64,000 nucleotides of DNA from positions 62,001 to 126,000 of the forward strand of contig NZ_JBBJCN010000002.1 in NCBI RefSeq assembly GCF_037622515.1, given 5' to 3'. Shown piece by piece: positions 1 through 9,679 of the stretch (positions within the stretch are counted from its first letter, which is position 1; each line of letters opens with the position of its first letter). The notes below the pieces were generated by a model that saw only the letters and a program-made list of their open reading frames with translations, was not told the DNA's origin and made no database searches. Made by a program: the position numbers and the translations under genes. Source of the DNA: Paradesertivirga superstes. Its GTDB lineage: Bacteria; Bacteroidota; Bacteroidia; Sphingobacteriales; Sphingobacteriaceae.

Positions 1-257
1 TAAGCCAACTCAGAATATAATAAAGCTCTCATTCCCCACAATTCAGGATCAGCTTTGGTTTTTTCGTGAACAGTAGCTTTATCTATTGATTCTTTAGCCA
101 ATTTCTTAAAACTTTCAGCTAGTTTAGGGGTGCTTCTGGAAATTTGAATGTATTTCGCCAGGCTCTCTTTCGCCGAGGCTACCTCTGATTTCTGTGCAAA
201 TACAGAAACAGAATAAGCTGTAATTAGTAATCCAAAAATTAAAGACTTAAAATTCAT
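1..257 (-). CDS. Secreted/periplasmic TPR-like protein, N-terminal part only
   Basis: The reading frame starts at an ATG at 257 and runs off the left edge without a stop, so only the first 85 residues are visible. Residues 1-22 look like a signal peptide: a basic N-terminus, a hydrophobic core and an Ala-Gln cleavage site (FAQ). The rest is helical and rich in Lys, Ala and Glu, resembling the start of the next gene upstream (265-1374), so a tetratricopeptide-type protein is likely. The gap to that gene is only 7 bases, which suggests one transcript with it and gyrA. The function is unknown and the C-terminus cannot be judged. Confidence 0.75.
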   Translation of the reverse strand, partial: MNFKSLIFGLLITAYSVSVFAQKSEVASAKESLAKYIQISRSTPKLAESFKKLAKESIDKATVHEKTKADPELWGMRALLYSELA

Positions 258-264
258 TGTTGTT

Positions 265-1374
265 TTAGTTTAATATGATTTGACTCAATTTATGTTTAAC
301 ACGTTGCAATTCAACCTTATTACCGGTTAGGTTATAAAGGACACTTAATAATTTTAAAACGTTTACAGCATTGGGCTTTATTTCTCCGGCCTGAACAAGA
401 AGCCTGGCAGAGTCGTTTAATAAATCCTTTTTCTTATCAGCTGATTTTAAATATGAATTTAGGTAAAGTAATCCTAACGCATAATTTCCTTCGTAATTAT
501 TCTGCTCCAAAGAAATAATTTTTTTATAATATTCCTCTGCCTTTTTTTCGTTACCAATCATCTCAAAAGAAAAGCCACCTAAATAAAGTAAATTTAGATT
601 ATCAGGCGCATATTCCAATGTATGCTCTATAAGCTTGGATACCATTTCATACTCGCCGCTGTCCGCGTAAGTATTTACCTCTTTGAAAAGTAAATCCCTG
701 TTTCCCGGAAAAATCTTTCGACCTTCCTGTATAACAGCAAGAGCTTTGCTACTGTTTCGTGATTGTTCGTAAAGATTGGAAAGCGAAAGATAATATTCTG
801 GCAGGGATCGCTTTTTATCTGAGATTAAATAGGTGTAATATTGAATTGCTTTATCAGAATATCCGAGCTTTTCGGAAATAACAGCCAGGTTGTGCCTTGC
901 TATATATTTGGTATTGCTTAAAGAATCTACCCACAGAAAGGAAGCATATGCTTCCTGGTAATTATAAGCATTAGCGGCTTTCTGAGCCTTATAAAGCCAG
1001 GAATATGACAATTGCTTACGAATAAACTGTATCTCAGCTTCATGAGAGTAGTTTAGTTTAGGATTCTTTAATTTATCTAAGGAAAATAAAGCTTCATTTA
1101 TTGGGTCTTTGGTATAAGAAATTTTTCTGCTTGAATCCGCATATGCCAATGAAGAATAAATTAGCCCGCGTACAAGATTAACCCTGTAATTAATTGAATC
1201 TTTTTTGGTTTTATAGGCATCGTCAATATTCTTTTTTGCTTTCACTAATACGCTTATATCAGGCTTCTGTGTATAGCTGGCAAAATTATTCATTGCTTCT
1301 TTAGTAAGAGTTTGTGCACTCAAAAAATTGAGGCACAAACTCAAACTTAATAGTAAGAATATCGATTTATTCAT
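265..1374 (-). CDS. Tetratricopeptide repeat protein, exported
   Basis: This 369-residue protein has a signal peptide (about residues 1-20, ending LSAQ). At least four helical TPR-type units follow from about residue 145 to 330; AEEYYKKIISLEQNNYEGNYALG-like pairs carry the usual small/large residue pattern. TPR proteins are scaffolds for protein contacts, and no catalytic motif is visible. The ATG is 9 bases downstream of the gyrA stop codon, so it is probably co-transcribed with gyrA. A similar, partly visible exported gene follows it. Its partner is unknown. The TPR call is firm; any specific role would be a guess. Confidence 0.85.
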   Translation of the reverse strand: MNKSIFLLLSLSLCLNFLSAQTLTKEAMNNFASYTQKPDISVLVKAKKNIDDAYKTKKDSINYRVNLVRGLIYSSLAYADSSRKISYTKDPINEALFSLDKLKNPKLNYSHEAEIQFIRKQLSYSWLYKAQKAANAYNYQEAYASFLWVDSLSNTKYIARHNLAVISEKLGYSDKAIQYYTYLISDKKRSLPEYYLSLSNLYEQSRNSSKALAVIQEGRKIFPGNRDLLFKEVNTYADSGEYEMVSKLIEHTLEYAPDNLNLLYLGGFSFEMIGNEKKAEEYYKKIISLEQNNYEGNYALGLLYLNSYLKSADKKKDLLNDSARLLVQAGEIKPNAVNVLKLLSVLYNLTGNKVELQRVKHKLSQIILN

Positions 1375-1383
1375 TAGATGAAT

Positions 1384-4041
1384 TTAATCTTCTAACGGTT
1401 CATCCTCCTCATTGGTATCCTCATCTTCATCCAGATCAGAAGCTTCAGATAAATCGGATGAGTTTACACTATCTATAACTTCTTCATCCGTAACAGGAGG
1501 TTCGGAAGATACATATCCTTCAGTTTCAAGAATTCCGTCAGCTTCTAAAATAGCCTCTGCGTCATCCAAAACCTCTTCTTCATGTTCAACTTTTGCAACT
1601 GAGGCAATTTCATCGTCACCTTTAAGAGTAATTAAACGCACCCCTTGCGTAGCTCTTCCCATTACTCTGAGTTCGCTTACAGCGATACGAATTACAATTC
1701 CGGATTTGTTAATGATCATCAGATCATCCTTATCGGTAATATCTTTAATTGAAATCAGATCTCCCGTTTTCTCCGTCACATTAAGTGTTTTTACACCCTT
1801 ACCGCCGCGATTAGTAATACGATAATCCTCTAAGTCTGTACGCTTTCCGTATCCTTTTTCTGAAACAACTAAAATCGTCGATTCCGGATCATTGATACTG
1901 ATCATTCCGATCACTTCATCTTTATCATGCGCCAAAGTAACTCCGCGAACACCTGTCGCTGTACGTCCCATTGGCCTTACTGTAGATTCATTGAAACGAA
2001 TAGCACGACCTGAACGAAGAGCAACAATAATTTCACTGTTACCGTCAGTTAAATTAGCTTCCAGCAATTGATCGCCCTCATTAATATTTATGGCATTAAT
2101 ACCATTTGCACGCGGACGAGAATATGCTGCCAGTGAAGTTTTCTTGATTGTTCCCTTCTTGGTGCACATGATAATAAAATTATTATCAAGATATTCCTGG
2201 TCTCTTAAGTTCTTAACCTTTATGTAAGCCTTAATTTTCTCTTCCTTAGGAATATTTATTACGTTCTGAATAGCCCTTCCCTTACTGGTTCTTGATCCTT
2301 CAGGAATTTCGTATACACGTAACCAGAAACAACGGCCGGCTTCTGTAAAGAACAACATGTAATTGTGGTTAGACGCAATTATAATGTGCTCAATAAAGTC
2401 CGCATCTCGGGAGTTTGAACCCATAGATCCTTTTCCGCCCCTTCCCTGGGTACGGTACTCAGATAACGGAGTACGCTTAATATATCCTTCATGAGAAATG
2501 GTGATAACAACACCTTCATCCTCAATAAAGTCTTCCATTCGCATATCTTCTGCAGAATGAACGATGAGTGTTTTGCGATCATCACCGTATTTTTCCTTAA
2601 TTTCTGCAAGTTCATCTTTGATGATCTGCATCCTCAGACCTTCATCACCTAAAATAGAGTTTAAGTACTCAATGGTTTTCATCAGCTCTGCAAACTCTTC
2701 TTTGATCTTATCACGTTCAAGTCCTGTTAAACGACGAAGCGTCATGTCCAGAATTGCCCGGGCCTGAATGTCTGATAAGCCAAAAGCTTCAATCAATCCG
2801 GTACGTGCATCTTCGGGAGTGTCTGAGCTGCGGATCAGCTTAATAACTTCATCCAGATGATCTAAAGCTATAAGTAATCCTTCTAAAATATGAGCACGCT
2901 TTTCAGCTTCCGCCAATTCAAATTTAGTTCGGCGGATAACAACTTCATGACGGTGATCAACAAAATGCCTGATGATATCCTTCAGGTTTAGCATCATTGG
3001 TCTGCCGTGTACCAGTGCAATACTGTTGATACTGAAAGAGGTTTGAAGCGCGGTGTACTTGTAAAGGTTATTCAAAACGATGGAAGCATTGGCATCACGT
3101 TTAATTTCATAAACCACACGCATACCGTCACGGTCAGATTCATCTCTGATTTCTGATATTCCTTCCAGTTTTTTCTCGTTAACTAATTCAGCGGTCCGCT
3201 CAATCATCATGGCTTTGTTAACCTGATAAGGTATCTCATTCACGATAATACGCTCACGGTCGTGACCATAACTTTCTATTTCAGCTTTCGCACGAATTAC
3301 TATACGTCCTCTTCCTGTTTCGTAAGCATCTTTAGCACCTGAATGGCCATAAATGATACCTCCGGTCGGGAAATCCGGAGCCTTGATGTGCTGCATCAAA
3401 CCGGAAATCTCAATCTCCTTATCGTCTATATAAGCAATGGTAGCATCAATAACCTCATTAATGTTATGCGGCGCCATATTGGTAGCCATACCTACGGCAA
3501 TACCAGAGGTACCATTCATTAAAAGGTTAGGGATTTTTGAAGGAAGAACAGTTGGCTCCTCTAATGAATCATCAAAGTTTAACTGATAGTCAACGGTATC
3601 TTTGTTGATATCCGCCAGCATTTCTTCAGCAATTTTCTTCAAACGCGCCTCAGTATAACGCATCGCTGCGGGGCTGTCACCGTCAATAGAACCAAAGTTA
3701 CCCTGTCCGTCAACCAAAGGATAGCGTAGGCTCCAGTCCTGGGCCATACGTACCATGGTATCATAAACAGACGAATCACCATGTGGATGGTACTTTCCGA
3801 GTACATCACCAACAATACGGGCTGATTTCTTATGGGGCTTGCTGCTGGTTACACCCAGATCAAGCATGCCATAAAGTACCCTGCGGTGCACGGGTTTTAA
3901 TCCATCGCGCACATCGGGCAAAGCACGTGAAACAATTACCGACATCGAATAATCGATGTAAGCGGCTTTCATTTCTTCCTCAATATTTATTAAAATTATT
4001 TTGTCGTTAGGAGAGTTTTCGTTTTCCGTTTCTTCGGCCAT
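1384..4041 (-). CDS. gyrA: DNA gyrase subunit A
   Basis: The 885-residue protein is the DNA-cleaving subunit of gyrase, the type IIA topoisomerase that introduces negative supercoils. The N-terminal winged-helix/tower region carries the catalytic tyrosine in AAMRYTE (Tyr129). The quinolone-resistance region reads HPHGDSSVYD, with Ser90 and Asp94 at the positions equal to E. coli Ser83 and Asp87, so the common resistance changes are absent. The C-terminal beta-pinwheel contains the GyrA-box signature QGRGGKG, which separates gyrase from topoisomerase IV ParC. A long, very acidic tail follows (roughly the last 60 residues), as is common in gyrase A. The ATG at 4041 precedes a typical N-terminus. 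Two TPR genes follow closely. Confidence 0.98.
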   Translation of the reverse strand: MAEETENENSPNDKIILINIEEEMKAAYIDYSMSVIVSRALPDVRDGLKPVHRRVLYGMLDLGVTSSKPHKKSARIVGDVLGKYHPHGDSSVYDTMVRMAQDWSLRYPLVDGQGNFGSIDGDSPAAMRYTEARLKKIAEEMLADINKDTVDYQLNFDDSLEEPTVLPSKIPNLLMNGTSGIAVGMATNMAPHNINEVIDATIAYIDDKEIEISGLMQHIKAPDFPTGGIIYGHSGAKDAYETGRGRIVIRAKAEIESYGHDRERIIVNEIPYQVNKAMMIERTAELVNEKKLEGISEIRDESDRDGMRVVYEIKRDANASIVLNNLYKYTALQTSFSINSIALVHGRPMMLNLKDIIRHFVDHRHEVVIRRTKFELAEAEKRAHILEGLLIALDHLDEVIKLIRSSDTPEDARTGLIEAFGLSDIQARAILDMTLRRLTGLERDKIKEEFAELMKTIEYLNSILGDEGLRMQIIKDELAEIKEKYGDDRKTLIVHSAEDMRMEDFIEDEGVVITISHEGYIKRTPLSEYRTQGRGGKGSMGSNSRDADFIEHIIIASNHNYMLFFTEAGRCFWLRVYEIPEGSRTSKGRAIQNVINIPKEEKIKAYIKVKNLRDQEYLDNNFIIMCTKKGTIKKTSLAAYSRPRANGINAININEGDQLLEANLTDGNSEIIVALRSGRAIRFNESTVRPMGRTATGVRGVTLAHDKDEVIGMISINDPESTILVVSEKGYGKRTDLEDYRITNRGGKGVKTLNVTEKTGDLISIKDITDKDDLMIINKSGIVIRIAVSELRVMGRATQGVRLITLKGDDEIASVAKVEHEEEVLDDAEAILEADGILETEGYVSSEPPVTDEEVIDSVNSSDLSEASDLDEDEDTNEEDEPLED

Positions 4042-4374
4042 TTTTTGATTTTCCTTTTGTGAAAAATGTGAGGTCTAAAATTATTAATGCGAAGATAAGA
4101 AAATAAGCCAATTTGAGGCCTTCTGTGGAAAAGTTTTAGAGTGTTAAAAACCTTAAAAAAGTAGAATAATGCAGGTAAAAAGCAGGATTTCTATGAAAAA
4201 TCGACCGAACGGAAATTATACATGAAAATTGTGTTCCGACACCAAAATCTCAAAAGAAATTTTATGTTTTTTGTTTCTTTCATAAGTGTAAAATGATTTG
4301 AGATTCAGCCTGGTAACATGCAATACTTATTTCTTTTTCCATTAAGCCAGCCTGTTAGGGCTGACAAAATAAGG
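4042..4374. other. Intergenic region between hemF and gyrA
   Basis: This 333-base AT-rich spacer has no credible ORF. It must hold the gyrA promoter on its left side. I see a 9-base inverted repeat, AATCTCAAA at 4246-4254 and TTTGAGATT at 4297-4305, with AAAGAAA (4253-4259) and TTTCTTT (4274-4280) able to pair inside it. This could be a folded 3' end of the hemF transcript, but there is no clear U-tract. No RNA gene was recognised. Confidence 0.5.
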
Positions 4375-5292
4375 CTAATTTTGTAAAGAATCTTCCTCAA
4401 CCCAATCTATCCCTTTTTTTAAAAGATTTAGAGTTTTCTCCTCTCCACTACCCTCTTTCGGATGAAAATCATATGCCCAATTAGCCTGTGGCGGCAAACT
4501 CATTAATATCGATTCGATTCTTCCATTAGTTTCTAAACCAAACTTCGTTCCCGAATCGTATACCAGATTAAATTCTACGTAGCGGCTTCTCCGCTGGTAT
4601 TGCCATTGTTTTTGAGCGTCTGTAAATTCTTTAAAACGGTTGCGGTTAACCAATTCTGTATAGATTGGCACAAATGAGCGGCCGATAGCTTTAGAGAATT
4701 CAAATATTTTATCCCAGCTCATTTGTGCTGTATCTGGTGTTAAGCGGTCGTAAAATATGCCACCGATTCCCCGGGTTTCATTTCGGTGTTTAATAAAAAA
4801 ATAATCATCGGCCCATTTTTTGAACCTTTTATAAAATTCTGAATTAAATTTGTCGCATTCGATTTTCAGATACCTGTGAAAAAAACGGGCATCCTCTTCA
4901 AAAACATAATGCGGCGTTAAGTCTATACCGCCTCCAAACCAGCGTGTGTTTTCATCTATTTCAAAATAACGAATATTCATGTGGATGATCGGAACCAGCG
5001 GATGACTGGGATGAATTACTATAGAAATTCCGGTCGCAAAAAAGTGATCATCGTTAACTTTAAAAGCTTTTTTGATAGCTTCTGGTAAAGGACCATGAAC
5101 CGCAGAAAAATTAACTCCCCCTTTTTCAAAAATGGCCCCGTTTTGAATGACGCGTGTGCGTCCGCCTCCGCCCCCTTCACGTTCCCAAAGTTCCTGCTTG
5201 AAACTTCCGGCACCATCAAGTTTCTCCAATTCAGAGGTTATTTCATCCTGGATTAGCTGGTATTGACGGGCTATTTCGTCCTTGTTAATCAT
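4375..5292 (-). CDS. hemF: Oxygen-dependent coproporphyrinogen III oxidase
   Basis: The enzyme converts coproporphyrinogen III to protoporphyrinogen IX using O2, late in heme synthesis. At 305 residues it matches the family length (E. coli about 299). Family signatures are visible: the glycine-rich WEREGGGGGRTRV near residues 36-48, the histidine-rich VIHPSHPLVPIIHMN near 92-106, WFGGGIDLTP near 118-127 and the C-terminal RRSRYVEFNLVYD with GRIESILMSLPP. These blocks form the substrate pocket and dimer interface in known structures. It indicates aerobic heme synthesis. It lies 65 bases downstream of the MFS gene on the same strand, so they may share a transcript. Confidence 0.97.
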   Translation of the reverse strand: MINKDEIARQYQLIQDEITSELEKLDGAGSFKQELWEREGGGGGRTRVIQNGAIFEKGGVNFSAVHGPLPEAIKKAFKVNDDHFFATGISIVIHPSHPLVPIIHMNIRYFEIDENTRWFGGGIDLTPHYVFEEDARFFHRYLKIECDKFNSEFYKRFKKWADDYFFIKHRNETRGIGGIFYDRLTPDTAQMSWDKIFEFSKAIGRSFVPIYTELVNRNRFKEFTDAQKQWQYQRRSRYVEFNLVYDSGTKFGLETNGRIESILMSLPPQANWAYDFHPKEGSGEEKTLNLLKKGIDWVEEDSLQN

Positions 5293-5357
5293 GCTGCAAA
5301 GATGCGAATTGTTCTAAATTAATGGTTTTTAACTTTCCAAAAAATTGAAAAGTACTA

Positions 5358-6593
5358 TCAGGACAACCCTTCCTCGACGTAATCCAGATCCTTGCCGAAA
5401 CTCTCTTTCAGCTGACTTAGTGAGAATAAACCTAATCCAGCCAGAATAAACATAACAATATAAGCTGCTGTAATGATATTGTAATGACCCACGAAAAATT
5501 CAAATAAAAGGGTGATCGGAATTAAAGCTCCGCGGACAAAATTTGGTACCGTTGTAGTAACCGTAGCCCGAATATTGGTTCCAAACTGTTCTGACGCTAT
5601 GGTAACGAAGGTCGCCCAATATCCTACAGAAAATCCCATAAACAAACACAGCCAGATGAATTTTTCCGGTGTAATATCGTTACTTCCTAAATACATTAAA
5701 ACACTTATAATCGACAGGATGTGAAATATCAACATAGTTAATTTCCTTGATTTAGTCACCTGAGCCAGCATCCCGGCGAATATATCTCCTATAGCTATCC
5801 CAATATAGGTATACATAATTCCTCTGCCGGCTTTTAGCGGCTCCGTTACTCCAAGGGCTTTTCCGAATTCCGGTGATTGTGTAATTAAAATTCCCACTAC
5901 AAACCATAGTGGCGCCCCGATCAATATACAGTATATGTACTTCGTTAAGTTTTTTCGATTACCCAGTATAAGCATTACATTTCCTTTAGAAATATTTTTT
6001 GCGGATACTTCATTAAACATCCCCGATTCATAAGTTCCTATACGAAGAAATAGTAATAAAAGACCTAATCCTCCTCCAACAAAGTAGGATGTCTGCCATG
6101 TAAATAGTTCATGGACTACGTTTGCCAAAACGGCTCCGAAAAGGCCAACCCCTGCCACAATCATGGTTCCATAACCACGATTTTCTTTACTCATCGTTTC
6201 GCTAACAAGAGTTATTCCAGCGCCCAGTTCACCGGCAAGGCCAATGCCGGCAATAAACCTGATCGCTGCATAAGCATCAATGTTGGTAACTAAACCATTT
6301 GCAATATTAGCCAGTGAATACAATAAAATTGAACCAAATAACACTTTAATCCTGCCTAATTTATCTCCCATTATTCCCCAAAGAATTCCTCCCAAAAGCA
6401 GACCCGCCATTTGCATATTTAATACATACTCGCCTTTGACACGTAGATTTTCATCCGTAATCCCGATATCCTTAAGGCTCTCTATCCTCACGATAGAGAA
6501 AAGAACCAAATCATAGATATCTACGAAATAGCCCAGTGCAGCGACTATTACCAGGAAGATGATATTTTTTTTAGAGGACCCTATTTTATTCAT
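5358..6593 (-). CDS. MFS transporter (metabolite:H+ symporter type)
   Basis: This 411-residue inner-membrane protein has about 12 hydrophobic segments. The major facilitator signature between TM2 and TM3 reads GDKLGRIKVLFGS (near residues 81-93). RFIAGIGLAGELGAG in the TM4 region resembles the sugar/metabolite:H+ symporter branch. The substrate cannot be told from sequence. The C-terminus is short and acidic. It is read in the same direction as hemF with a 65-base gap; no functional link to heme synthesis is evident. Confidence 0.88.
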   Translation of the reverse strand: MNKIGSSKKNIIFLVIVAALGYFVDIYDLVLFSIVRIESLKDIGITDENLRVKGEYVLNMQMAGLLLGGILWGIMGDKLGRIKVLFGSILLYSLANIANGLVTNIDAYAAIRFIAGIGLAGELGAGITLVSETMSKENRGYGTMIVAGVGLFGAVLANVVHELFTWQTSYFVGGGLGLLLLFLRIGTYESGMFNEVSAKNISKGNVMLILGNRKNLTKYIYCILIGAPLWFVVGILITQSPEFGKALGVTEPLKAGRGIMYTYIGIAIGDIFAGMLAQVTKSRKLTMLIFHILSIISVLMYLGSNDITPEKFIWLCLFMGFSVGYWATFVTIASEQFGTNIRATVTTTVPNFVRGALIPITLLFEFFVGHYNIITAAYIVMFILAGLGLFSLSQLKESFGKDLDYVEEGLS

Positions 6594-6814
6594 ATTCGGT
6601 TGCGGATTGACCGATGAAACTACAATAAAATTGAGAAAGGAAAAAATATTATAAATCTGCCAATTTATTAGCTGTTGATTTTTCGTAAAAGCAACTAAGG
6701 ATTTAGTGAGGGTTGGGTACCTTAATCAGATCCGTTACTTAAGGATCCTAACTCCAGTCAAAATTAAATTGTTTATAAAATTAAACTCTTTAATTAAAAA
6801 TCAGATATTCGCTA

Positions 6815-7276
6815 ATGCTTGTTTCTGAGAGGGCCTTAAAATGGGCAATGCGGTTCTATCCGCCTTTTTTAATCCAGGGTATTTGGACTCAAAAGTTTGA
6901 GAATGAATTTAGGGGTGTAAGAGTAAAAATCTGTAAAAACATTTTTAATACAAATTATAATCGCTCTATTTTTGGGGGGACTATTTTCAGCGCAGCAGAC
7001 CCTTTTTACCTGATCTTATTTTATCAAATACTTAAGAAAAAAGGGTATAATACTAAACTCTGGCTCAAACATGCGACTATAGATTATGTTAAACCTGGTA
7101 ATTGCAATTTATATTTCAGCATACATTTAACAGATGAAAATATTAATGAAGCTTTACATGCGCTTGATACAAGCGGAAAATTTATAAAGGTATTTCCCGT
7201 TAAAATAACTAATAAAGCGGGTGCTATTTATGCAGTAGTGCATAATGAGATTTATATAAAAAATCATCCAATTTAA
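6815..7276 (+). CDS. DUF4442 family hotdog-fold protein
   Basis: This 153-residue protein resembles the DUF4442 family, which adopts a hotdog fold related to acyl-CoA thioesterases. Typical parts are the N-terminal FYPPFLIQGI, the central NRSIFGGTIFSAADPFY (near residues 49-65) that would form the hotdog helix, and DYVKPG. No catalytic residue can be assigned with confidence, so thioesterase activity remains an inference. The gene sits 15 bases before the AlbA_2 gene and is probably co-transcribed with it. It is divergent from the MFS gene across a 221-base spacer. Confidence 0.75.
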   Translation: MLVSERALKWAMRFYPPFLIQGIWTQKFENEFRGVRVKICKNIFNTNYNRSIFGGTIFSAADPFYLILFYQILKKKGYNTKLWLKHATIDYVKPGNCNLYFSIHLTDENINEALHALDTSGKFIKVFPVKITNKAGAIYAVVHNEIYIKNHPI

Positions 7277-7291
7277 ACTAAATTTCATTTG

Positions 7292-7933
7292 ATGAGTTTT
7301 TTGAAGCCATATCATATAAAACAGCTGATTTTTGAAGGAGAGGGTGTTACTCTTGATTTTAAAAAAACTATTACATCGTGTGAAAAAATCGCTAAAACAA
7401 TGGTTTCATTTGCCAATAATAAAGGCGGACGATTATTGGTAGGTGTTGCTGATAATGGAGATATAAAAGGTGTTAAATCGGAAGAAGAAGAAAAATATAT
7501 GCTTACTAAAGCCGCCAATTTTTTCTGTCGTCCGGCTGTTGACGTTCAATTTGAGGAGGTATATTTTGATAATAAAATAGTGCTGATTGCCGAAATAAAA
7601 GAAAGTGATTCAAAACCACATTATGCTTTAGGTGATGATAAAAAATGGTGGGTTTATATCAGAGTGAAGGATAAAAGTTTATTAGCCAGTAAGATTGTAG
7701 TTGATGTATTGAAAGGAAGCTCCAAAGAAGAGGGTGTTTTCATTGAATACTCATCTAAAGAAAAAGCCTTACTTGAATACCTTGATGAGAATGAAAAAAT
7801 TACTTCAAAAGAATATGGGAAAATATTGAACCTTTCCAGAAGACGAGCACAACGAATATTGGTGAACCTGGTTCTTTCCGGTGTTATACGCTTGCATACT
7901 ACCGAAAAGGAGGAGTATTATACCGCTTCTTAA
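7292..7933 (+). CDS. AlbA_2 (Schlafen-like) domain protein with C-terminal winged helix
   Basis: The 213-residue product has an N-terminal AlbA_2 putative DNA-binding domain: residues around 12-100 include the hallmark EGVTLDFKK and SFANNKGGRLLVGVADNG, followed by IKGV. The C-terminal third (about 150-210) looks like a winged helix-turn-helix (KEYGKILNLSRRRAQRILVNL). Such proteins are usually thought to be nucleic-acid binding or regulatory. I start at the ATG at 7292; a TTG at 7289 would add only one residue. It follows the DUF4442 gene closely and precedes a MATE exporter by 64 bases, so a small operon is possible. Confidence 0.85.
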   Translation: MSFLKPYHIKQLIFEGEGVTLDFKKTITSCEKIAKTMVSFANNKGGRLLVGVADNGDIKGVKSEEEEKYMLTKAANFFCRPAVDVQFEEVYFDNKIVLIAEIKESDSKPHYALGDDKKWWVYIRVKDKSLLASKIVVDVLKGSSKEEGVFIEYSSKEKALLEYLDENEKITSKEYGKILNLSRRRAQRILVNLVLSGVIRLHTTEKEEYYTAS

Positions 7934-7997
7934 ATTCATCAACGATCCAATCATCATCAGCTGTTAAAGCAGCTTTCAGTATCTATCTTAACCCTTA

Positions 7998-9347
7998 ATG
8001 TTTACGAAGTATAGACCTCACTATAAAAGTAATTTATCACTGGCCATTCCTGTTGTAATATCCCAGCTTGGTCATACATTGGTTCACATGGCTGATAGCG
8101 TTATCGTTGGTCATTTTGCCGGAACTATTTCTTTAGCGGCGGTATCTTTAGTGAACAGTATTTTTACGGTAATGATGGTTATTGGTATTGGTATTTCTTA
8201 TGGCCTTACTCCTTTAATTGCTCAGGAAAATGGCAAAAAAAATTATCGGGAATGCGGAAAACTATTATCCAATAGTCTGTTTATCAATATCCTGAGCGGT
8301 ATATCTCTCTTCCTGATTATTTATTTCGGCTTGTTGCTTTCTATTGATCACCTGAAACAATCACCTGAAGTTGTTGCAGAAGCAAAGCCTTACCTTGGAC
8401 TTTTAGGAATTTCCATAGTTCCTTTGATGATCTTCATGACTTTTAAGCAATTTGCTGAAGGATTGGGGTTTACCAGACAGGCAATGGTTATTTCAATCGT
8501 TGGAAATGTTATCAACGTTATCCTTGGAGTAATATTTGTAAAAGGGATGTTTGGGATAAAACCCATGGGTGTTGCTGGAGTTGGTTTAAGTACCCTGATA
8601 GATCGATGTCTAATGGCCATTACGATCTCCTTTTATATCGTTAAATCACCTCATTTTAAAATATACCTAAAGAATTTTGCTTTAAACAGAATAAATAAGA
8701 TCCGTTCTGTTAACATACTTAAAATTGGTGGCCCTGTGGCAATGCAGTATGCTTTCGAGGTGAGTGCATTTAGTGTTGCGGCCATAATTATTGGGACAAT
8801 CGGGGTTGCAAATCAGGCAGCTCATCAGGTCGCTATTAATCTGGCTGCGATAACCTACATGATGGCCAGTGGTATTTCTGCAGCCGCTACTATAAAAACA
8901 GGGAATAGTTTTGGAAGGAAGGATTTTGATGAATTAAGCCTCTCTGCAAATTCAAACTATCATATAGTATTAGTCTTCATGTTTGTTACTGCATTGCTGT
9001 TTGTTGGTTTGCATCAGGTTCTGCCCTTAATATATACCACAGATAAAACAGTGATAATGATCGCCTCACAATTATTAATTATTGCCGGAATTTTCCAGTT
9101 ATTCGATGGAGCTCAGGTTGTAGGTTTAGGAATATTAAGAGGTATGGGTGATGTTAATATTCCAACTCTAATTACGTTCATTGCTTACTGGGTAATAGGT
9201 TTACCCCTCGCCTATTGGCTGGGAATAAAATTTTCTATGGGCACCAATGGTGTTTGGTATGGACTTACCTTTGGACTTCTGGTTTCTGCCGGTTTGCTTT
9301 TTCTAAGATTCAGGCACACAGTGAAAAAATTAAAACTCAGTTTGTAG
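7998..9347 (+). CDS. MATE family efflux transporter
   Basis: This 449-residue integral membrane protein has about 12 transmembrane segments in two homologous halves, the pattern of MATE Na+ or H+ coupled multidrug exporters. Family-typical stretches are the N-terminal AIPVVISQLGHTLVHMADSVIVGHF, of which the VIVGHFAG block is diagnostic, and HQVAINLAAITYMMASGISAA in the second half, with QVVGLGILRGMGD near residue 374. The length agrees with the NorM branch. Substrates are unknown; cationic drugs and metabolites are usual. The stop codon overlaps the likely promoter of ppnP. Confidence 0.93.
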   Translation: MFTKYRPHYKSNLSLAIPVVISQLGHTLVHMADSVIVGHFAGTISLAAVSLVNSIFTVMMVIGIGISYGLTPLIAQENGKKNYRECGKLLSNSLFINILSGISLFLIIYFGLLLSIDHLKQSPEVVAEAKPYLGLLGISIVPLMIFMTFKQFAEGLGFTRQAMVISIVGNVINVILGVIFVKGMFGIKPMGVAGVGLSTLIDRCLMAITISFYIVKSPHFKIYLKNFALNRINKIRSVNILKIGGPVAMQYAFEVSAFSVAAIIIGTIGVANQAAHQVAINLAAITYMMASGISAAATIKTGNSFGRKDFDELSLSANSNYHIVLVFMFVTALLFVGLHQVLPLIYTTDKTVIMIASQLLIIAGIFQLFDGAQVVGLGILRGMGDVNIPTLITFIAYWVIGLPLAYWLGIKFSMGTNGVWYGLTFGLLVSAGLLFLRFRHTVKKLKLSL

Positions 9348-9374
9348 AAGAACCGTTCCAAAAAATTACTTTTG
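9341..9374 (+). promoter_or_regulatory. Putative Bacteroidota-type promoter of ppnP
   Basis: A TTTG at 9341-9344 is followed after 22 bases by TACTTTTG at 9367-9374, matching the TAnnTTTG consensus of the Bacteroidota primary sigma factor. The ppnP start codon lies 16 bases further on. The upstream box overlaps the end of the MATE gene. This is inferred from consensus only. Confidence 0.45.
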
Positions 9375-9390
9375 TCGCAAATTATAAAAG

Positions 9391-9672
9391 ATGATAAACG
9401 TAAACGAATATTTTGGCGGAACTGTAAAATCTCTCGGATATAACTCCGTTGAGGGGAAATCTACTGTGGGCGTAATCGAACCAGGCGAATATGAGTTTGG
9501 AACTTCAAGTCACGAAACTATGGTTGTTATAGAAGGCGAATTAATCGCACTGCTTCCTGGTCAATCAGAGTGGAAAAGTTTTAAAAATTCAGAATCTTTT
9601 GAGGTGCCTGCTAATTCAAGCTTTAAGGTTAAAGCTACCAGTCAGACTTCTTATTTATGTAAATATAAATAA
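9391..9672 (+). CDS. ppnP: Pyrimidine/purine nucleoside phosphorylase
   Basis: The 93-residue protein matches the small YaiE/PpnP (DUF1255) cupin family, whose E. coli member phosphorolyses a broad range of nucleosides to free base and ribose 1-phosphate. Family blocks are the N-terminal NEYFGGTVKSLGY, the central VGVIEPGEYEFGTSSHETM (about residues 27-45) and the C-terminal FEVPANSSFKVKA. The length is exactly what the family shows. It would act in the cytoplasm in nucleoside salvage. It stands alone with its own likely promoter and is convergent with the deacetylase gene. Confidence 0.93.
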   Translation: MINVNEYFGGTVKSLGYNSVEGKSTVGVIEPGEYEFGTSSHETMVVIEGELIALLPGQSEWKSFKNSESFEVPANSSFKVKATSQTSYLCKYK

Positions 9673-9679
9673 CTATTTA

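Noticed and set aside
1412..1825. 137-codon open frame on the plus strand inside gyrA
   Set aside because: It is Ser/Thr-rich and lies opposite the acidic C-terminal tail of gyrA; this is the usual mirror of repeated Asp/Glu codons, not a gene.
4246..4305. Inverted repeat in the gyrA-hemF spacer as a riboswitch
   Set aside because: It is only AT-rich pairing without a conserved core or U-tract.
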